The notes under the pieces were generated by a model that worked only from the letters and a program-made list of their open reading frames with translations, was not told the DNA's origin and ran no database searches. From NCBI GenBank assembly GCA_018894105.1, contig CM032133.1:18986501-19050500 (forward strand): a DNA stretch of 64,000 nt, read 5' to 3'. Below, piece after piece: positions 48,501 to 60,366 of this stretch (position 1 is the stretch's first letter; each line of letters opens with the position of its first letter). This stretch comes from Jacaranda mimosifolia. Its lineage: Eukaryota; Streptophyta; Magnoliopsida; Lamiales; Bignoniaceae. Made by a program: the position numbers and the translations under genes.

Positions 48501-49119
48501 CCTTCAAAATAGCTTTGAGAAAAGTAAGAATGAACCCACTCTTTACATAAAGAAGCAAGGTAAAAATGATCATCTCATTATTTATCTTTACGTTGATGAT
48601 ATGATTTACATGGGTTATTTTTCTTCTCCTATTAATGAATTCGAAGTCCGTATGAAGAAGAAGTTTGAGATGTTAGATTTGTGTATGTTGCATTATTTTC
48701 TTAGGTTAGAGATCAAGCAATTGTTGAAGATGGAGTGTTTGTGGCACAAAGAAAATATGCAAATGATTTACTTAAGAAACTTAACATGCTGAATTGCAAA
48801 GTTGTAGCCACACCCATGAATTTAAATGATAAGTTGTAGGTTGATGATGGGACTGAAAAAGCAAATGCAAGTCACTTTAGAGGCCTAATCGGTGGGTTAA
48901 TCTACTTAACGCATACACGGCCAGATATAGCTTTTTTAGTTAGATTAATTTCCAAGTTCATGCATAATCCTTCAAAGCATCATCTTGGGGCAGCAAAAAG
49001 AGTTTTGTGTCATGTTGCTCGAGCTATTAATTTTGGATGTGGTATGAAAAAGTATCATATTTCATGTTAATTGGATTCATTGATAACGATTGGGCTGAAT
49101 GCTTGGAGGCTCGAAGGAG
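45573..49119 (+). pseudogene. Ty1/copia gag-pol of element E, interrupted
   Basis: The domains are in copia order. Gag at 45573-46170: QPSISIFKGECYEFW, MKTLFKSQDLWDLVE. CCHC knuckle at about 46373-46430: CYNCKLFGHVKAECW. Protease region at about 46510-46800: DIWFMDNESSNPM, where the DSG-type site reads DNE. GAG-pre-integrase at 46900-47070: LWHLLYW, LCEGCVYGKQ. Integrase at about 47330-47460: TPKQNGVVERKN. Reverse transcriptase at 48280-48620: QFDVKSVFLNGELDEEVY, IIYLYVDDM. RNase H start at 48860-49119: LIYLTHTRPDIAF, DWAECLEARRS. It has many stops and frameshifts. The last codons CLEARR-S are followed directly by the LTR of element D, where a copia protein would continue TSGY. This is a clean interruption by insertion. 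Confidence 0.88.
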
Positions 49120-51306
49120 TGAAAATAAAAGATAGACTAAGATCCATAAATTAAAACCGAAATAAGGCAAAATCTAACTAGTTATCTCCATCCCAATGAT
49201 CTATCAACATGCCTTAAATTAAGATTTAAAGGCTTGAAAAATACCTTTGAAGAAGAAATAAAAGGAGTGAAGAAGATCTTTCGATGGACTCCTTCAAACC
49301 AAGATCAACAAGCTTCTCTTCCATGACCCAATTTCTCCACACCAAGGCCTCCAAAAATAAAAAGAATTTGCACACAATATCAACTCCAGTACAGCCTCTT
49401 GATGGCCAAAAAAGAGGAAGAAAACATCTCCAAAAGGTCACCCAAACTAGCTTCAAAGTTGGCCACAATAGGAGGTTTAATATTCCAATTCTAAGCTTCC
49501 CAAGCGTAAACCCTCCAATGCTAGTTCGCACACCTAGGAAGGTCTCTCTAATCCACACACTCTTTCTAGAGAAGTGTGGAGGAAGAAGATAAAGGATGTG
49601 GTGATTTTGGGAGGAGGAGAGAGAAATAAGGGAATCAAGGAGGTAGTTACTCAACACATGAGTTATGTTACCTTTTTGGAGGGAAAAATGAAGGCTAGGA
49701 AATGAACACCTTGATGTAGCCGGCCATGTGATCTATTTATAGAAGAGGATAGAAGCTTTTCACACCATCCACACATGTGCCAACTTGCCAACTTGCTAGA
49801 TTCTTCTAGCTTGAATTGGATTTTTAATTTCATAAATTAAAAATGTCAACTCACTTAATTCAAATGTACTCTTCCTTTTGATTCCCTCAAAAACTTGAAT
49901 TCCCTATATAATTAAATTAACTCTTTATTTAGTTAATTTAATTTAACTCCTTAATTTAATAAACTTAATTCTTTAAGTTAATTAATTGAGCTATTCTTAA
50001 CTCCTTAAGTTAACTTGACTAATTAATGTTTAATATGACACCAATTATTTAAATTATTTTGATCAATTTGACCCTTAAATTAGCCAAACCAAAATGACCA
50101 ATTAATAATTAGCCAAATTGTTGTCTCTCTGTTGGGGCAAAACTCACCCACTAGGTAATTTTCTAACTTCTTAGAAATTCCTCTTATCAAATAAGAGTTT
50201 CCTTAGGCTTTTATGTGTGACCCATTAAATTTAGCCATTCATTGGATGTGGGTTCCCAACTCATTGTGATATTTTGAAAATAAAAATATTCGAATTAGTT
50301 TAAATTCATTCATTTAAACTAATAACTCTTTCAATTAATCTCTATTAATTAAAGAGTATCCAATCTCTATGGTTGATGTCTAGAAACAAGCCCATGAAGC
50401 CCAACCAATTGGATGAATGGCTTATATCTAGATGAACCATTATAGCTTATGCCTACTATCCAAATACAATCCTTCCATCTCCTATCTCCTGAAAGAAGCT
50501 TAGGGCAAGATATTTGTCGGCTCCCTATCTCCTCAATAATTATGTCTCTACATCCAATACTCGATTCCACTTTATGACCTTAACTTTGGAAAACACATTT
50601 TTCAAATTGTGATACTACCTTACTCAAGGATTTTTTGGAATAGATCATTATGGAATACATAGGAGATGCACTCATTCTTCACAACAAGAAAGAAACGGAT
50701 GCCATCTTAGATCTCACAGACCTCCATATTTAAGTAGCTCATGCCCAATCTAAACCCCGGATGACCTGCTAGTGGTCAGGGCGAAGTCAAAGCATAAGGA
50801 CCTAAACACAAGATTACTATGGATCCTCAAGTCTAAGGACTAATTATATGCATTATCGTAAGCTTTGAGAATTCTCCATTACCGACTTTCCACAATGGCT
50901 ATCTAGTGGATACTCTGAGTGGACCATCAATGAACTTGTTCTCTAATAAGTACCCACTAACATGCATAAAAAATAGATTACCCATGAAATTAGGCAATAT
51001 CCAATCATTTGAAGTATGCATTGTTAGTGCAAGTATATCCAATTTTATGCCTTTTCTTGTAAGATTCTATGACTTGGAATGTTTAAAATCATCCTTAGAG
51101 ACTTGTTTCATGATCACCATCATATGCATGACAAAGTCCTATAGTCTTGTATGATTTAAGGGTTTCAACCAAATACATGTGAAGAAACCAAAAATGTACA
51201 AAAGAAAGATGGTCATTTTATAAAATATCATTCAATTAAGATTGTCTCACAATTGGAGTAGTATTTACATGCCAGTTCTAATTGGCTATAAGGCACTATT
51301 CCAATA
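49120..51306 (-). mobile_element. 3' LTR of copia element D
   Basis: On the minus strand it begins TATTGGAATAGTGCC (normally TGTTGGAAT) directly after a polypurine tract and ends TTTTATTTTCA at 49120. The length is about 2.19 kb. The left boundary is set by where the coding sequence of element E stops. Open frames at 49226-49657 and 49284-49592 lie within it and are not genes. No matching 5' LTR could be aligned at the right side of the window. Confidence 0.72.
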
Positions 51307-51317
51307 ATCTCCTACTT
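51307..51317 (-). other. Polypurine tract of element D
   Basis: AAGTAGGAGAT on the minus strand, between the pol remnant and the 3' LTR. It matches the AAGTGGGAGAT string common in plant copia elements. Confidence 0.82.
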
Positions 51318-54300
51318 GACTTTAAAGCTAATTCCCCATGGCCTTTAAGCCCATCTTCTCAAAATATCTTTCAAAGACCTTATGCGATAGGGGTTTAGTT
51401 AGTGGATCTAATATATTCTCTTCCGAGGCTACCCTCTCCACTTGGATATTGCTTTTATCAATGATGTTACAAATCAAATGATAATGCCTCAAAATGTTCT
51501 TGGATCACTGATGAGATCTGGGTTCCTTTGCTTGCGCAATGGCTCCATTGTTGTCACAGAAGGCAACCACTAACTTTGCAATGCTAGGCATTACATCCAA
51601 CTCTTAGATAAAATTTTTCATCCAAACACCTTCTTTGGTAGTTTATGAAGCCACAATATATTCTGCCTCAGTAGTAGAATTAGCTAAAGTATCTTGTAGG
51701 AACTCTTCCAACTCATCGCGCCACTATTGAGGCAAAATATAAAATGTAAGGTAGATTTAAGGTCATCTTCATTAGATTAGAAACTAGAATCCAAAAACCC
51801 TTCAAGTTTCATTTCTTTATTGCCGTATGCTAAAAACAAGTCCTTAGTTCTTCTCAAATACTTCGGTATTGCTTTTACGGCTTTCTAGTTTCTTTCATCG
51901 GGATCAAATTGATAGAGGCTCGTAACACTTAGAGCGTGTGCTACATCTGGTCTAGTACATTGAATGTCATACATTATGCTCATATAGCGGATTCATAAGG
52001 TATGTGGGACATTATTTTTCTCTCATCTTCAGTCTTAGAGACCATAGACTTAGAGAGACGAAGACCATGTCCCATGGGAAGGAATTACTTCTTGGATTCT
52101 TTCATACTAAACTTCTTTACTATCTTGTCAATGTATGATATCTAGGAAAGCTTCAACATCCTCCTTGATCTATCTCTATAGATCCATATTTCTAATACGT
52201 AGGATGCTTCTCCTAAATCCTTCATAGAGAATTGTGAAGATAACCATGCTTTAGTGCCCTCAAACGCTTTTTTCTCATTCCTAATAGGAAGAATGTCATC
52301 GACATAAAGCACAATAAATTGAATTGAACTCTCACTAGCCTTTTTACACACACATAGTTCATACATTTTTTGATAAAGCTAAATATTTGACTATCTTATC
52401 AAAACGTATGTTCCAACTTTGGGATGTTTGTTTTAGTCCATAAATGGACCTTTGGAGTTTGTGAACCTTTTGTTCACTCCCTTTGGATGTAAAACCTTGT
52501 GGTTGATCCATGTAAATTTTCTCATCAATATCTCCATTGAGAAAGACAGTCTTTACATCTATTTGTAAAATTTCATAGTCGTAGTAAATGGCTATGGAAA
52601 GCATAATCCTTATAGACTTAGGCATAGCAACTGGTGAAAAGGTTTCCTCGAAGTCAATATTGGGTCTTTGAGTATAACATTTTGCCACTAGTCTAGCCCT
52701 AAAGGTCATCACCTCTCTATCGACTCCTAGCTTACGCTTATAGATCCACTTGTAAACAATAGATACTCTACCCTTCGATAGATATACCAAAGTCCATACT
52801 TTGTTGGAATACATAGAGTCCATTTTGAATTGCATGGCCTCAAGCCAATGACCCAAATCTATGTCCGATGTAGCTTTCTCATAGATCTTAGGATAATTAT
52901 CTGTTTGTCCCGTCTCATAAAATATTCATCAAGTTCAATGACAACACCTTTTCTATCCAATAGAAATTCGTTTTTCCAAAAAGATGGCATTTCTTAAAAC
53001 AAACACCTTTTGTTCTGAGGGATCATACAAATAATAACTCAAAAACTCTTTTGGGTATCCCACAAACTTACACAAAATGGATCTCATATCCAATTTGTCT
53101 GCCACTAATTTCTTGTTGTATACAGGAGACCTCTAAACTCTTAGATAAGAGTAAAGTGTACTTTTTCATACCACATCTTGCCATACCACATCTCATATGG
53201 TGTTTTTAGCACCGACTCTGAAGGTACTAGGTTTAGTAACTTCGCTACTTATTCTAAGGCAAATCCCCAAAAGGAGATAGGCACATTGGTGAAGCTCATC
53301 ATGGAACGCACTATATCCAACAAGGTATGATTTCTCCTTTTCTCCACTCCATTATATTAGGGTGTGATGAGTAGAGTCCATTCTAAGAGAATCCCATTTT
53401 CTTTTAGATAACCAAAGAACTTAGTACTTAAGTATTCCCCTTCTCAATTTGATTGAAGAGTTTTAATACTAAGTCCTTGTTACTTTTCTGTTTCATTCCT
53501 ATACTCTTTGGACCTTTCAAAAGTTTCAGACTTGTACTTCATAAGATACACATATCCAAATCGAGTGTGATCATTAGTAAAGGTAATGAGTAAGAATAGC
53601 CTCCTCTTTCAATAACTCTTAGTAGCCCACACGCTTCTTTATGGATTAAATCCAAAGGATTTGTGGAATGCTCTGTTTGTCCTACAAAAGGAATCTTGTT
53701 CATTTTTCCTTTTAAATAGGATTCACAAGTAGGAAGATCCTCTATGCCACTAACATTTAGTGTTTTAAGGGCTTCTATCCTATTCATCATATTCTTAAAA
53801 ATATATCCAAGTCTTGCATGCCAAAGATAGACACTTCTTGGTTATTTAATTTTCTTTTGTTGCTTTAAATGTGCATAAGTGACGGTTGGGAATCTAATAT
53901 GTATAATCCATTGCTTAAAGTACCACATGCAATTAAAGATCCTTTCGTTACTACTTTCAATTTCCCATCGCATATAAAAAAATCATATCCTTCAGAATCT
54001 AGGATAGGAATTGAAATGATATTCTTCACAAGATTGGGTACATAATAGTAAGAATCTAACATAATATAAGAATTCCCTAAGTCCAACTTGACAATGCCTT
54101 CAACCTTGACTGCAACCTTTGCACCATTGCAAAGGTGGATGATCATGTCACCATGCGTTTTTTTTCTTTCCATGTCTAGTAACGATTATAAAGATGAGAA
54201 CCACATGCGGTATCAATACCTATGGGGAAGAACTTGTAGTTAAGTGCACTTCAATGAACAACATACCTTTCCCAAGGGTTGCAAGGTACTTCTTGTAGTT

Positions 54301-54774
54301 GCGCTTATAATGCCTTGTTTCTCCACAATAGAATTATGTGGCATCCTTTTTATCTTTTTTCTTTTTCTTCGTAACTCTTCTAGAGGACTTCAATAGTTGC
54401 TTCCTTTTCGAAGAAGAACATTTCTTCTTCTTACCTCCATTTTTCTTGCCTTTAGAGCCTTTAGACTTGGAGAAGGATGCAAGCATCAAAGGCTTGTCCT
54501 TTTTCATCATCACCTCCATTGTTACAAATATATTAACCAATTCGTTAATCATAACCTTTGGTTTGAAATGTTGAAGTTCATAAGGAATTGATCGAATGAA
54601 CTTGGTAATGATTGGAGGATCAAATCCACATAAAGGTCATTGTCTATAACCACGTCTAATTGAGTAAGCTTCTCAATAAGACCAATCATCTTAAGGCCAT
54701 GGTTATGGACACTTGCCCCTTTAATCATTCTTCCCTAAAGAGCTCTCTTAATAGCCTGTATTGTTCTTGATTGC
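51318..54774 (-). pseudogene. Ty1/copia pol and gag C-terminus of element D
   Basis: From right to left on the minus strand. Gag C-terminal lysine-rich part at 54552-54334. Protease region at 54173-53865: HLCNGAKVAV, YYVPNLVKNIISI. GAG-pre-integrase at 53790-53539: CESYLKGKMNKIPF, HSTNPLDLIHKEACG. Integrase at about 53530-52870, badly broken. Reverse transcriptase at 52856-52359: VYKWIYKRKLG, FEETFSPVAM, QIDVKTVFLNGDIDEKIYM, SIYGLKQ. Then IVLYVDDILPI at 52366-52142, overlapping the previous frame by a frameshift. RNase H at about 52000-51400 carries YVLNSGAMS-, TTMEPLRKQRNPD-like remnants. It is a non-functional polyprotein. Its gag beginning lies at 62583-62945, displaced by gypsy element C. 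Confidence 0.88.
54770..54774. repeat. Target-site duplication of element C, left
   Basis: ATTGC, identical to 62583-62587. A 5-bp duplication is standard for gypsy integrase and proves that 54775 and 62582 are the original outer ends of element C. Confidence 0.92.
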
Positions 54775-57228
54775 TGTAACACCCCTAAATATATAATTGG
54801 TAGAATTTTATTTTATCATTATTTTTATTATTTTTATGAAGTTTTGGAGGTTAAAATGAAAATAGGAAAAGACGTAATTGTTCAAATTTTGAAAGTTTTA
54901 GGGGCTAAAGTGAAAATTTTCTTGGTTAATCGGGTCGATCTTGTGTACTTACTTGCTGAATGACTCAATTGGAAGCTAAAAGAAAATGCTGGGGTCAATG
55001 TGTAAGTGCCAAAAACTTTCCTTTAAATATATTTCCCACCCCCAATTTTTCTTCATTTCCACCTGCGCACCCCTATCCCTTTTCTCCAGCGGCCTTCTTC
55101 GGCATCGGCCAAAACCTAAAACCAATCGAGCGAAAGCTTCCTCACTTCCTTAGGAACACATTGGTACCACATGCAACCCAAATCTACCGGTGGACTGCTG
55201 GGAAATTGAAGCTCAAAATTGAGCGATGGCGGTGAGCGGCAGACACAGTAGAGCAGCAATGGAAACTTGAAACTTGGGAGTGATTCTAGTAGAGTTCAAA
55301 TCGGGAGTGACTTGGCATCTTTAATTCTCAGTTTCGACCGCCGATGGTGGCAGAATTGGAAAGAAATAATAACAGCGAAGTTGGTGGCGTTGAAAAGATC
55401 TGAGCTCCAATTGACAAGCAATTCGGCAGCGGTTTGGAAAATTGACTTGGGCGTTATTTTGCTCTCACTAAGATAAACCTAACGGTGGTGGTGGTGATCA
55501 ACTTTGGTGGTGGATGGTAGTTGGTGGCAGTGACGTAGCGGTGTCTCTGAGATTAATTTCTTATCTGACATAGTGGTTGTGTTTGTGGCATCGATTTAGG
55601 GTGATTGGATTCTGAAACTAAATTTTGGTGTAATAGTTAGAATTAGGATTAGCACACATTACCCTATATTATTTTTGTTAATTTTACCCTTTTCCTGTAT
55701 TTTGAAACACATGTAAGGATATGATTTGGACCATTGAAATGCATGTATATATAAAGCTTAGTGAATCCGAATTTATAATATAATATGTAAACCTTGGCTA
55801 ATTAAGTTATATTAGCTGATTCAAACCCTAATTTTATGTATTTGAGACCTAAGTGATAGATTGACTTATTAATCATAATTTGATCATTATAATTGACATT
55901 TTGTAATGTTGCAAGGATAATTGTAAAATTGGAACTTGAATTTGATTCATTCATCAGAGAAAATATGACTCTTGTTGGTATTATAACATTAATGGCATAG
56001 TTAGCATGACACCTTATGATATTTTCAGGACTGGGTCTTAAAATATTGTATTAACTATAAAAAAATCGATATTAGGAGTATAAATGGCTTAATTATTGTT
56101 TAAGGGGTTAAAACGAGTGTTTTAACGACAAGTCCATTCTTTTGATTAGGTGACGAAGAGTTGGGATTAGACGGATAGTAGGATAAGGATAGCATTGCCT
56201 GTGGAAGTTAAGGTGAGGGTCTAACCTATGTATTCTTATAGGAAATAAACTATCTTCATTATTCAAGATTCTTTGTGCCCATTTGCAGTACTTGATTATG
56301 CTCGTTCTGATGCCCTTCTTTGTTTGTCGATTCATTAAAATTGTTTGTATTCACTCTGGCCCATAACTCTTATTGTCCTATTTGTTATTGTCCCGTATAC
56401 CCTAAGCCTTGTCGGCTTTCCCTTTATCGTGCTAATTTTGGGTCTTGCTTACCAAATCGTGTTTTTGTATTTTTAATTGAAATCATTTTGCATATCATTG
56501 TATAAATTTTCCGGCATTTGTTAATCATTTGAATTGTCATATGGGAATAATTAATGGGTCGAGTGCCTTGGACAAGCTATTATGCTTGGAATATCGAGTG
56601 CCTGGGACAAGCTGTTATGCTTGCGTTAATGGAGGAATAAGGAGAATATGTTATGTATATTATGCTTTAGGTTTTTTGTTTGATTCTATTTGTACTCTAT
56701 TTAGGGAGTAATAAGGATGAAGATGTTTGGTTTGTTGAATTTATTATTAATTATGTTTGGATATAATTGTGCTTTTAATTGTAAAGTCTTGCTTGTTGAT
56801 AAATCTGTTGAATTGCTATTCTTCCGACATCTTTTTCTTGACTGTTTATCGTATTTTTCCTTACTAAATCTTTGAGACTTACACTTTTGTTATCCTTTAT
56901 TCTCTTCCCAAATAAGACTAAGTGAAGACTAAGGGCTTATAGATTGGCCCGAAGAGACTGTTTTGTAATAGGTTAGGTGCTTTGTATGTATATATAGACT
57001 ACACCTGGTCATAGCTCTATGACTTCAAACTGTTGTTATGTTTGAATGTTAGTTGGGAGGCTTGGTATATATATGTTGCACTCCTCATTGTGTTCTTTTG
57101 GGTTTAGAATTATGTTGTTGCCTTTTGAAACTTATTGAATTTTAGGCTTTTTGGTTGTCTCATATATTATGATTTAAGTGTGAACTGGTGGCACCTCAGC
57201 TTAGGGTTACCCTGGGTGGGGCGCCACA
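54775..57228 (+). mobile_element. 5' LTR of element C (2454 bp)
   Basis: TGTAACACCCC ... GCGCCACA. From 54897 onward it aligns with 60367-62582 (for example AAGAAAATGCTGGGGTCAATG versus AAGAAAATGCTGTGGTCAATG). A GC-richer stretch at 55050-55530 lies within the LTR; frames there are not genes. Confidence 0.92.
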
Positions 57229-57232
57229 GAGG

Positions 57233-57245
57233 TGGTATCAAAACC
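57233..57245 (+). other. Worn primer-binding site of element C
   Basis: TGGTATCAAAACC, two changes from TGGTATCAGAGCC, four bases after the 5' LTR end. Confidence 0.85.
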
Positions 57246-59380
57246 TAGATTTTTGATAACCTAGGTTAAGATGGGAATGATTTTTTTTTAACTAGAATCG
57301 ATGGGTTATTAGAGATTAAACTAGAATTGGGGATCAACTGGTATGTAAACACTTGGCTTAAGGAAAATTTGAGCTATACTAAGATATGATCCCTGGTGTG
57401 TGAAATTCTCGGCTAGTAGAGATTTAGCTTGGCTTTAGAATTGTTTGGGTATGTATACTTGAGTTAAAAAAATATCTCAATTGTGTCACGATATGATTCT
57501 TGGAATGTTAAATTTTGAGGCACGAAAATACGAAGTTCGATTGTGAAATTGAATTTGGAATTGAATAGGATATGAACCTTTAGGATATTGCTTGACATTA
57601 AGAAAGTGAAAGATTGTGATCGGGATGGCCAACCAGTATATAACCTTTTACTTCTAGTATGTCAGGTATATGAACGTATAGTTATTGGAAAGGATAATGT
57701 TGTTTAGAGTTATGGCATTATGTGAACAATATCTATGAAGGTTTAATTTGATGAGTAGATGACTATGTTGAGAAAAATTTTACTTAGTATGAAAAGAGTT
57801 ACTTCGGAAATCAACATTGTGCGAACAATGTTCGTGAAAGTTGTATCTGATGAGTAAGTATCATCCTGTGAAGATATGTAGTGGTCAGAAAGTGATTAAC
57901 TTGGGATGAAAAATTCCCTACTACGTACTTACAGATGAGAAATTTGATGGGTATGATATTAACATGACAATAAATAAGGAAGAAGGTTTGGTTGCTATAG
58001 GAGGTGAAGTTTGGAGGAAAAGACCTAGGAACCAAGGAAAAGGGGCCTGAAACTAAATATAGGATATGCGATAAGTACAAACAACCTAAAAGAGAACACT
58101 AGATAAGGATATGAAACTCAGAGTTCAAATAGGAATTACGGGAAAGAAGATGTAGCACCAGGAATAGGATACAATTCCTCAAATAGGAATTATGGGAAAA
58201 AAGATGTAGCACCAGGAATATGATACAATTCCTCAAGAACTTGGTAAGAGAGAGAGTCTACAAAAAGAATTGCAACATGATTGACGATCAAAGTAAGGAA
58301 CCTAAAGAACAAAGGGATAGTGTGATTTGAACAACATGGTTACATGGGAAACCATTGAAATGATTGCACAAGTGAAACATAAAGGCAATGACTGAGTAAT
58401 AAGGTGCAGTTTGATGTTTGAAATAATTTGATGAACAAGAGAAATAAGTATCTGCTTACTTATGAAGTATCTTGCATTACTAATAAGGATTAGTAGAATA
58501 ATAGTAAGAGTTCGATGGAACTTATCAAGTTGGGGTACTAAAGTTGTTTAAGATTGAAATTAGAGAAGTGTTACAATAAAATGAAAATTCAGGGAGGAGT
58601 TAGATTGAGAACTATCTTCCACTTGTAAAATAGATATTATGAATTGAGCAGATGCGAAGAGTGTCAACTTAAGCTTTTATGGAAATTGCAGATATGATAC
58701 ATAGAGAACTATCTGAACACTAGGGATTGAGTTGTAGTGATCATGTTAAGAATTTTTTGGAATCAAGGAATGAAATATGCTACATCTATGTTTGGCATCC
58801 CGAACATTTAGGGGTTAAACCTATCAGAATTAAGGCTATAGGTAATCAAATATGGCTAGAAAACGTATCAAAGGTACAAAATTTCTTAGGTTCTTCCAAT
58901 TAATACCTTTTGGGACTCCTTGAAAATAGTAGATCTGAACGTAAATAGAAAGGAAATAAAATTTGAAGATCTGCAGGGAGGAAAGATAATTCTAAGGGAT
59001 ATAGACAAGGAATAAGAACAGAAAAAAGGAAATGAGAAAAGACCACCAGATACATACATATATAACTATGCCTAATGAGATTACTTTTAGAACAATAACT
59101 GTAGATGCCAACATCAGTAAACGTTCACTAGGCTATTCGTTAGTTTAATAACCATCTTATAGACACCACCATACGTGGAATGAGTCAAGTAAGAAATAAG
59201 TGAACATCTAATGTTGATACTAATCCAGATCTGATATGTTTTGGGTTAAAAAAAATTATGTATATATATCCTGAACCTTGCGCAATAAGAACTAACAAAA
59301 TTAGATACTAATTGATAAACATTTTATCAAATATTACAGATAAGTTTAGTCTGCAACTATAGAGCTCTGGAACTTATTAA
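57246..59380 (+). mobile_element. Untranslated leader of element C
   Basis: About 2.1 kb aligning with the element A leader (2718-5262) over most of its length, with several indels relative to it. A short local duplication near 58115-58230 repeats AATAGGAATTAYGGGAAA and the following GATGTAGCACCAGGAATA. No coding sequence is seen. Confidence 0.75.
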
Positions 59381-60300
59381 ATGGAATTACAAAAACTTAA
59401 TCAAATGCATTCATCTGGTCGAGAAAATCTAGAAGAATGTACTTCAAAACGAAGACGTCCAACAAGTGCTGCGGAAGGGACACGAGACCCATATGTGCAT
59501 TCAACAGTGAGAGAAGAAATTATAGTTGATGATTGCAATGTGGCAGTAATTTATGGAATTGCATCAGCAACAAGGTCAGTTGAATAACCCTAACAGAAGC
59601 GAAGAGTCTCCAAAGTTTGGAACTTCAACATATCTCCTTAAGTTCCACACCCCAATGTTTATGGGTGAATCAGATCACCACAAGGCAGAAGCTTAGACAG
59701 AGAGGTCGAAGATATTTTCCAAATATTAGGTTACCCAGATGACCTCAAACTTATACGTGGCGTCCATATGTTGGAAAGAGCTGCCGATCAATGGTGGACC
59801 TTGGTAGGTCAATGATGGGAATATAAGAAATACCTTGTACTTGGGACAACTTTGTATGGGAATTTATGGATAGATTTATACTATGAGAAGTGAGAAATGC
59901 CCAAAAATAGGAATTTGAGGGTCTTACCCAAGGGGATATGACAGTGTGGCAGTACGAAGCTAGATTCAGTAGATTGATTCAGTACTCCTTGTAGATATTG
60001 GAAAAAAAGGGTGTAGGATTGCAAAATTTGTTAAAGGATTAAGATCTGAAATACGACAAACCCTTATGCCTTACGAACAGTCTAACTTCAAGAAAGCCTT
60101 AGAAAGAGCCTTGAGGGCGGTACAAAAACTCCATGAGGTACATGCAAATGAGAGAAAGGGCAAGCAAGGGAAAGTTTTTGAACTCAGAATCGCTGCTGAT
60201 AGAGAAAGTGATTCAGTCGTGAAACAACCAAAAGTCCAATTTGAGATGCCAAACAAAAGACTTGTAGATTTTGTAGTGGGTCGAATCATGAGGAATATAA
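59381..60300 (+). pseudogene. Truncated gypsy gag of element C
   Basis: It begins MELQKLNQMHSSGREN and carries EGTRDPYVHSTVREEI, then Retrotrans_gag remnants (EVEDIFQILGYPDDLKL, LERAADQWWTLV at about 59705-59800). Next comes a cleaner frame from 60066 (PYEQSNFKKALERALRAVQKL). It stops at CSGSNHEE, just before the zinc knuckle, because homology to element A ends at 60300 and a different sequence follows. Multiple stops and frameshifts are present. Confidence 0.78.
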
Positions 60301-60366
60301 TGTTGGAATAGTGTCCAGCAAGCCAATTAGATTGGCCTTGTAAACTATTTGAATGTAAGACAATAG
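60301..60366 (+). mobile_element. 66-bp head of a D-type copia LTR
   Basis: TGTTGGAATAGTGTCC ... AAGACAATAG closely resembles the first ~80 bp of the D LTR read on the minus strand from 51306 (TATTGGAATAGTGCC, AGCCAATTAGAACTGGC, GAGACAATC). It begins exactly at an LTR-like TG and ends where the element C 3' LTR resumes at its 123rd base. It is probably what remains of a copia insertion after a deletion. Confidence 0.8.

Noticed and set aside
49226..49657. 143-codon minus-strand frame and a 102-codon plus-strand frame
   Set aside because: Both lie inside the LTR of copia element D and have no recognisable domain.
54338..54591. Plus-strand hydrophobic frames that look like membrane segments
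   Set aside because: They are the reverse of the lysine-rich C-terminus of copia D gag; phenylalanine runs arise from the antisense of lysine codons.
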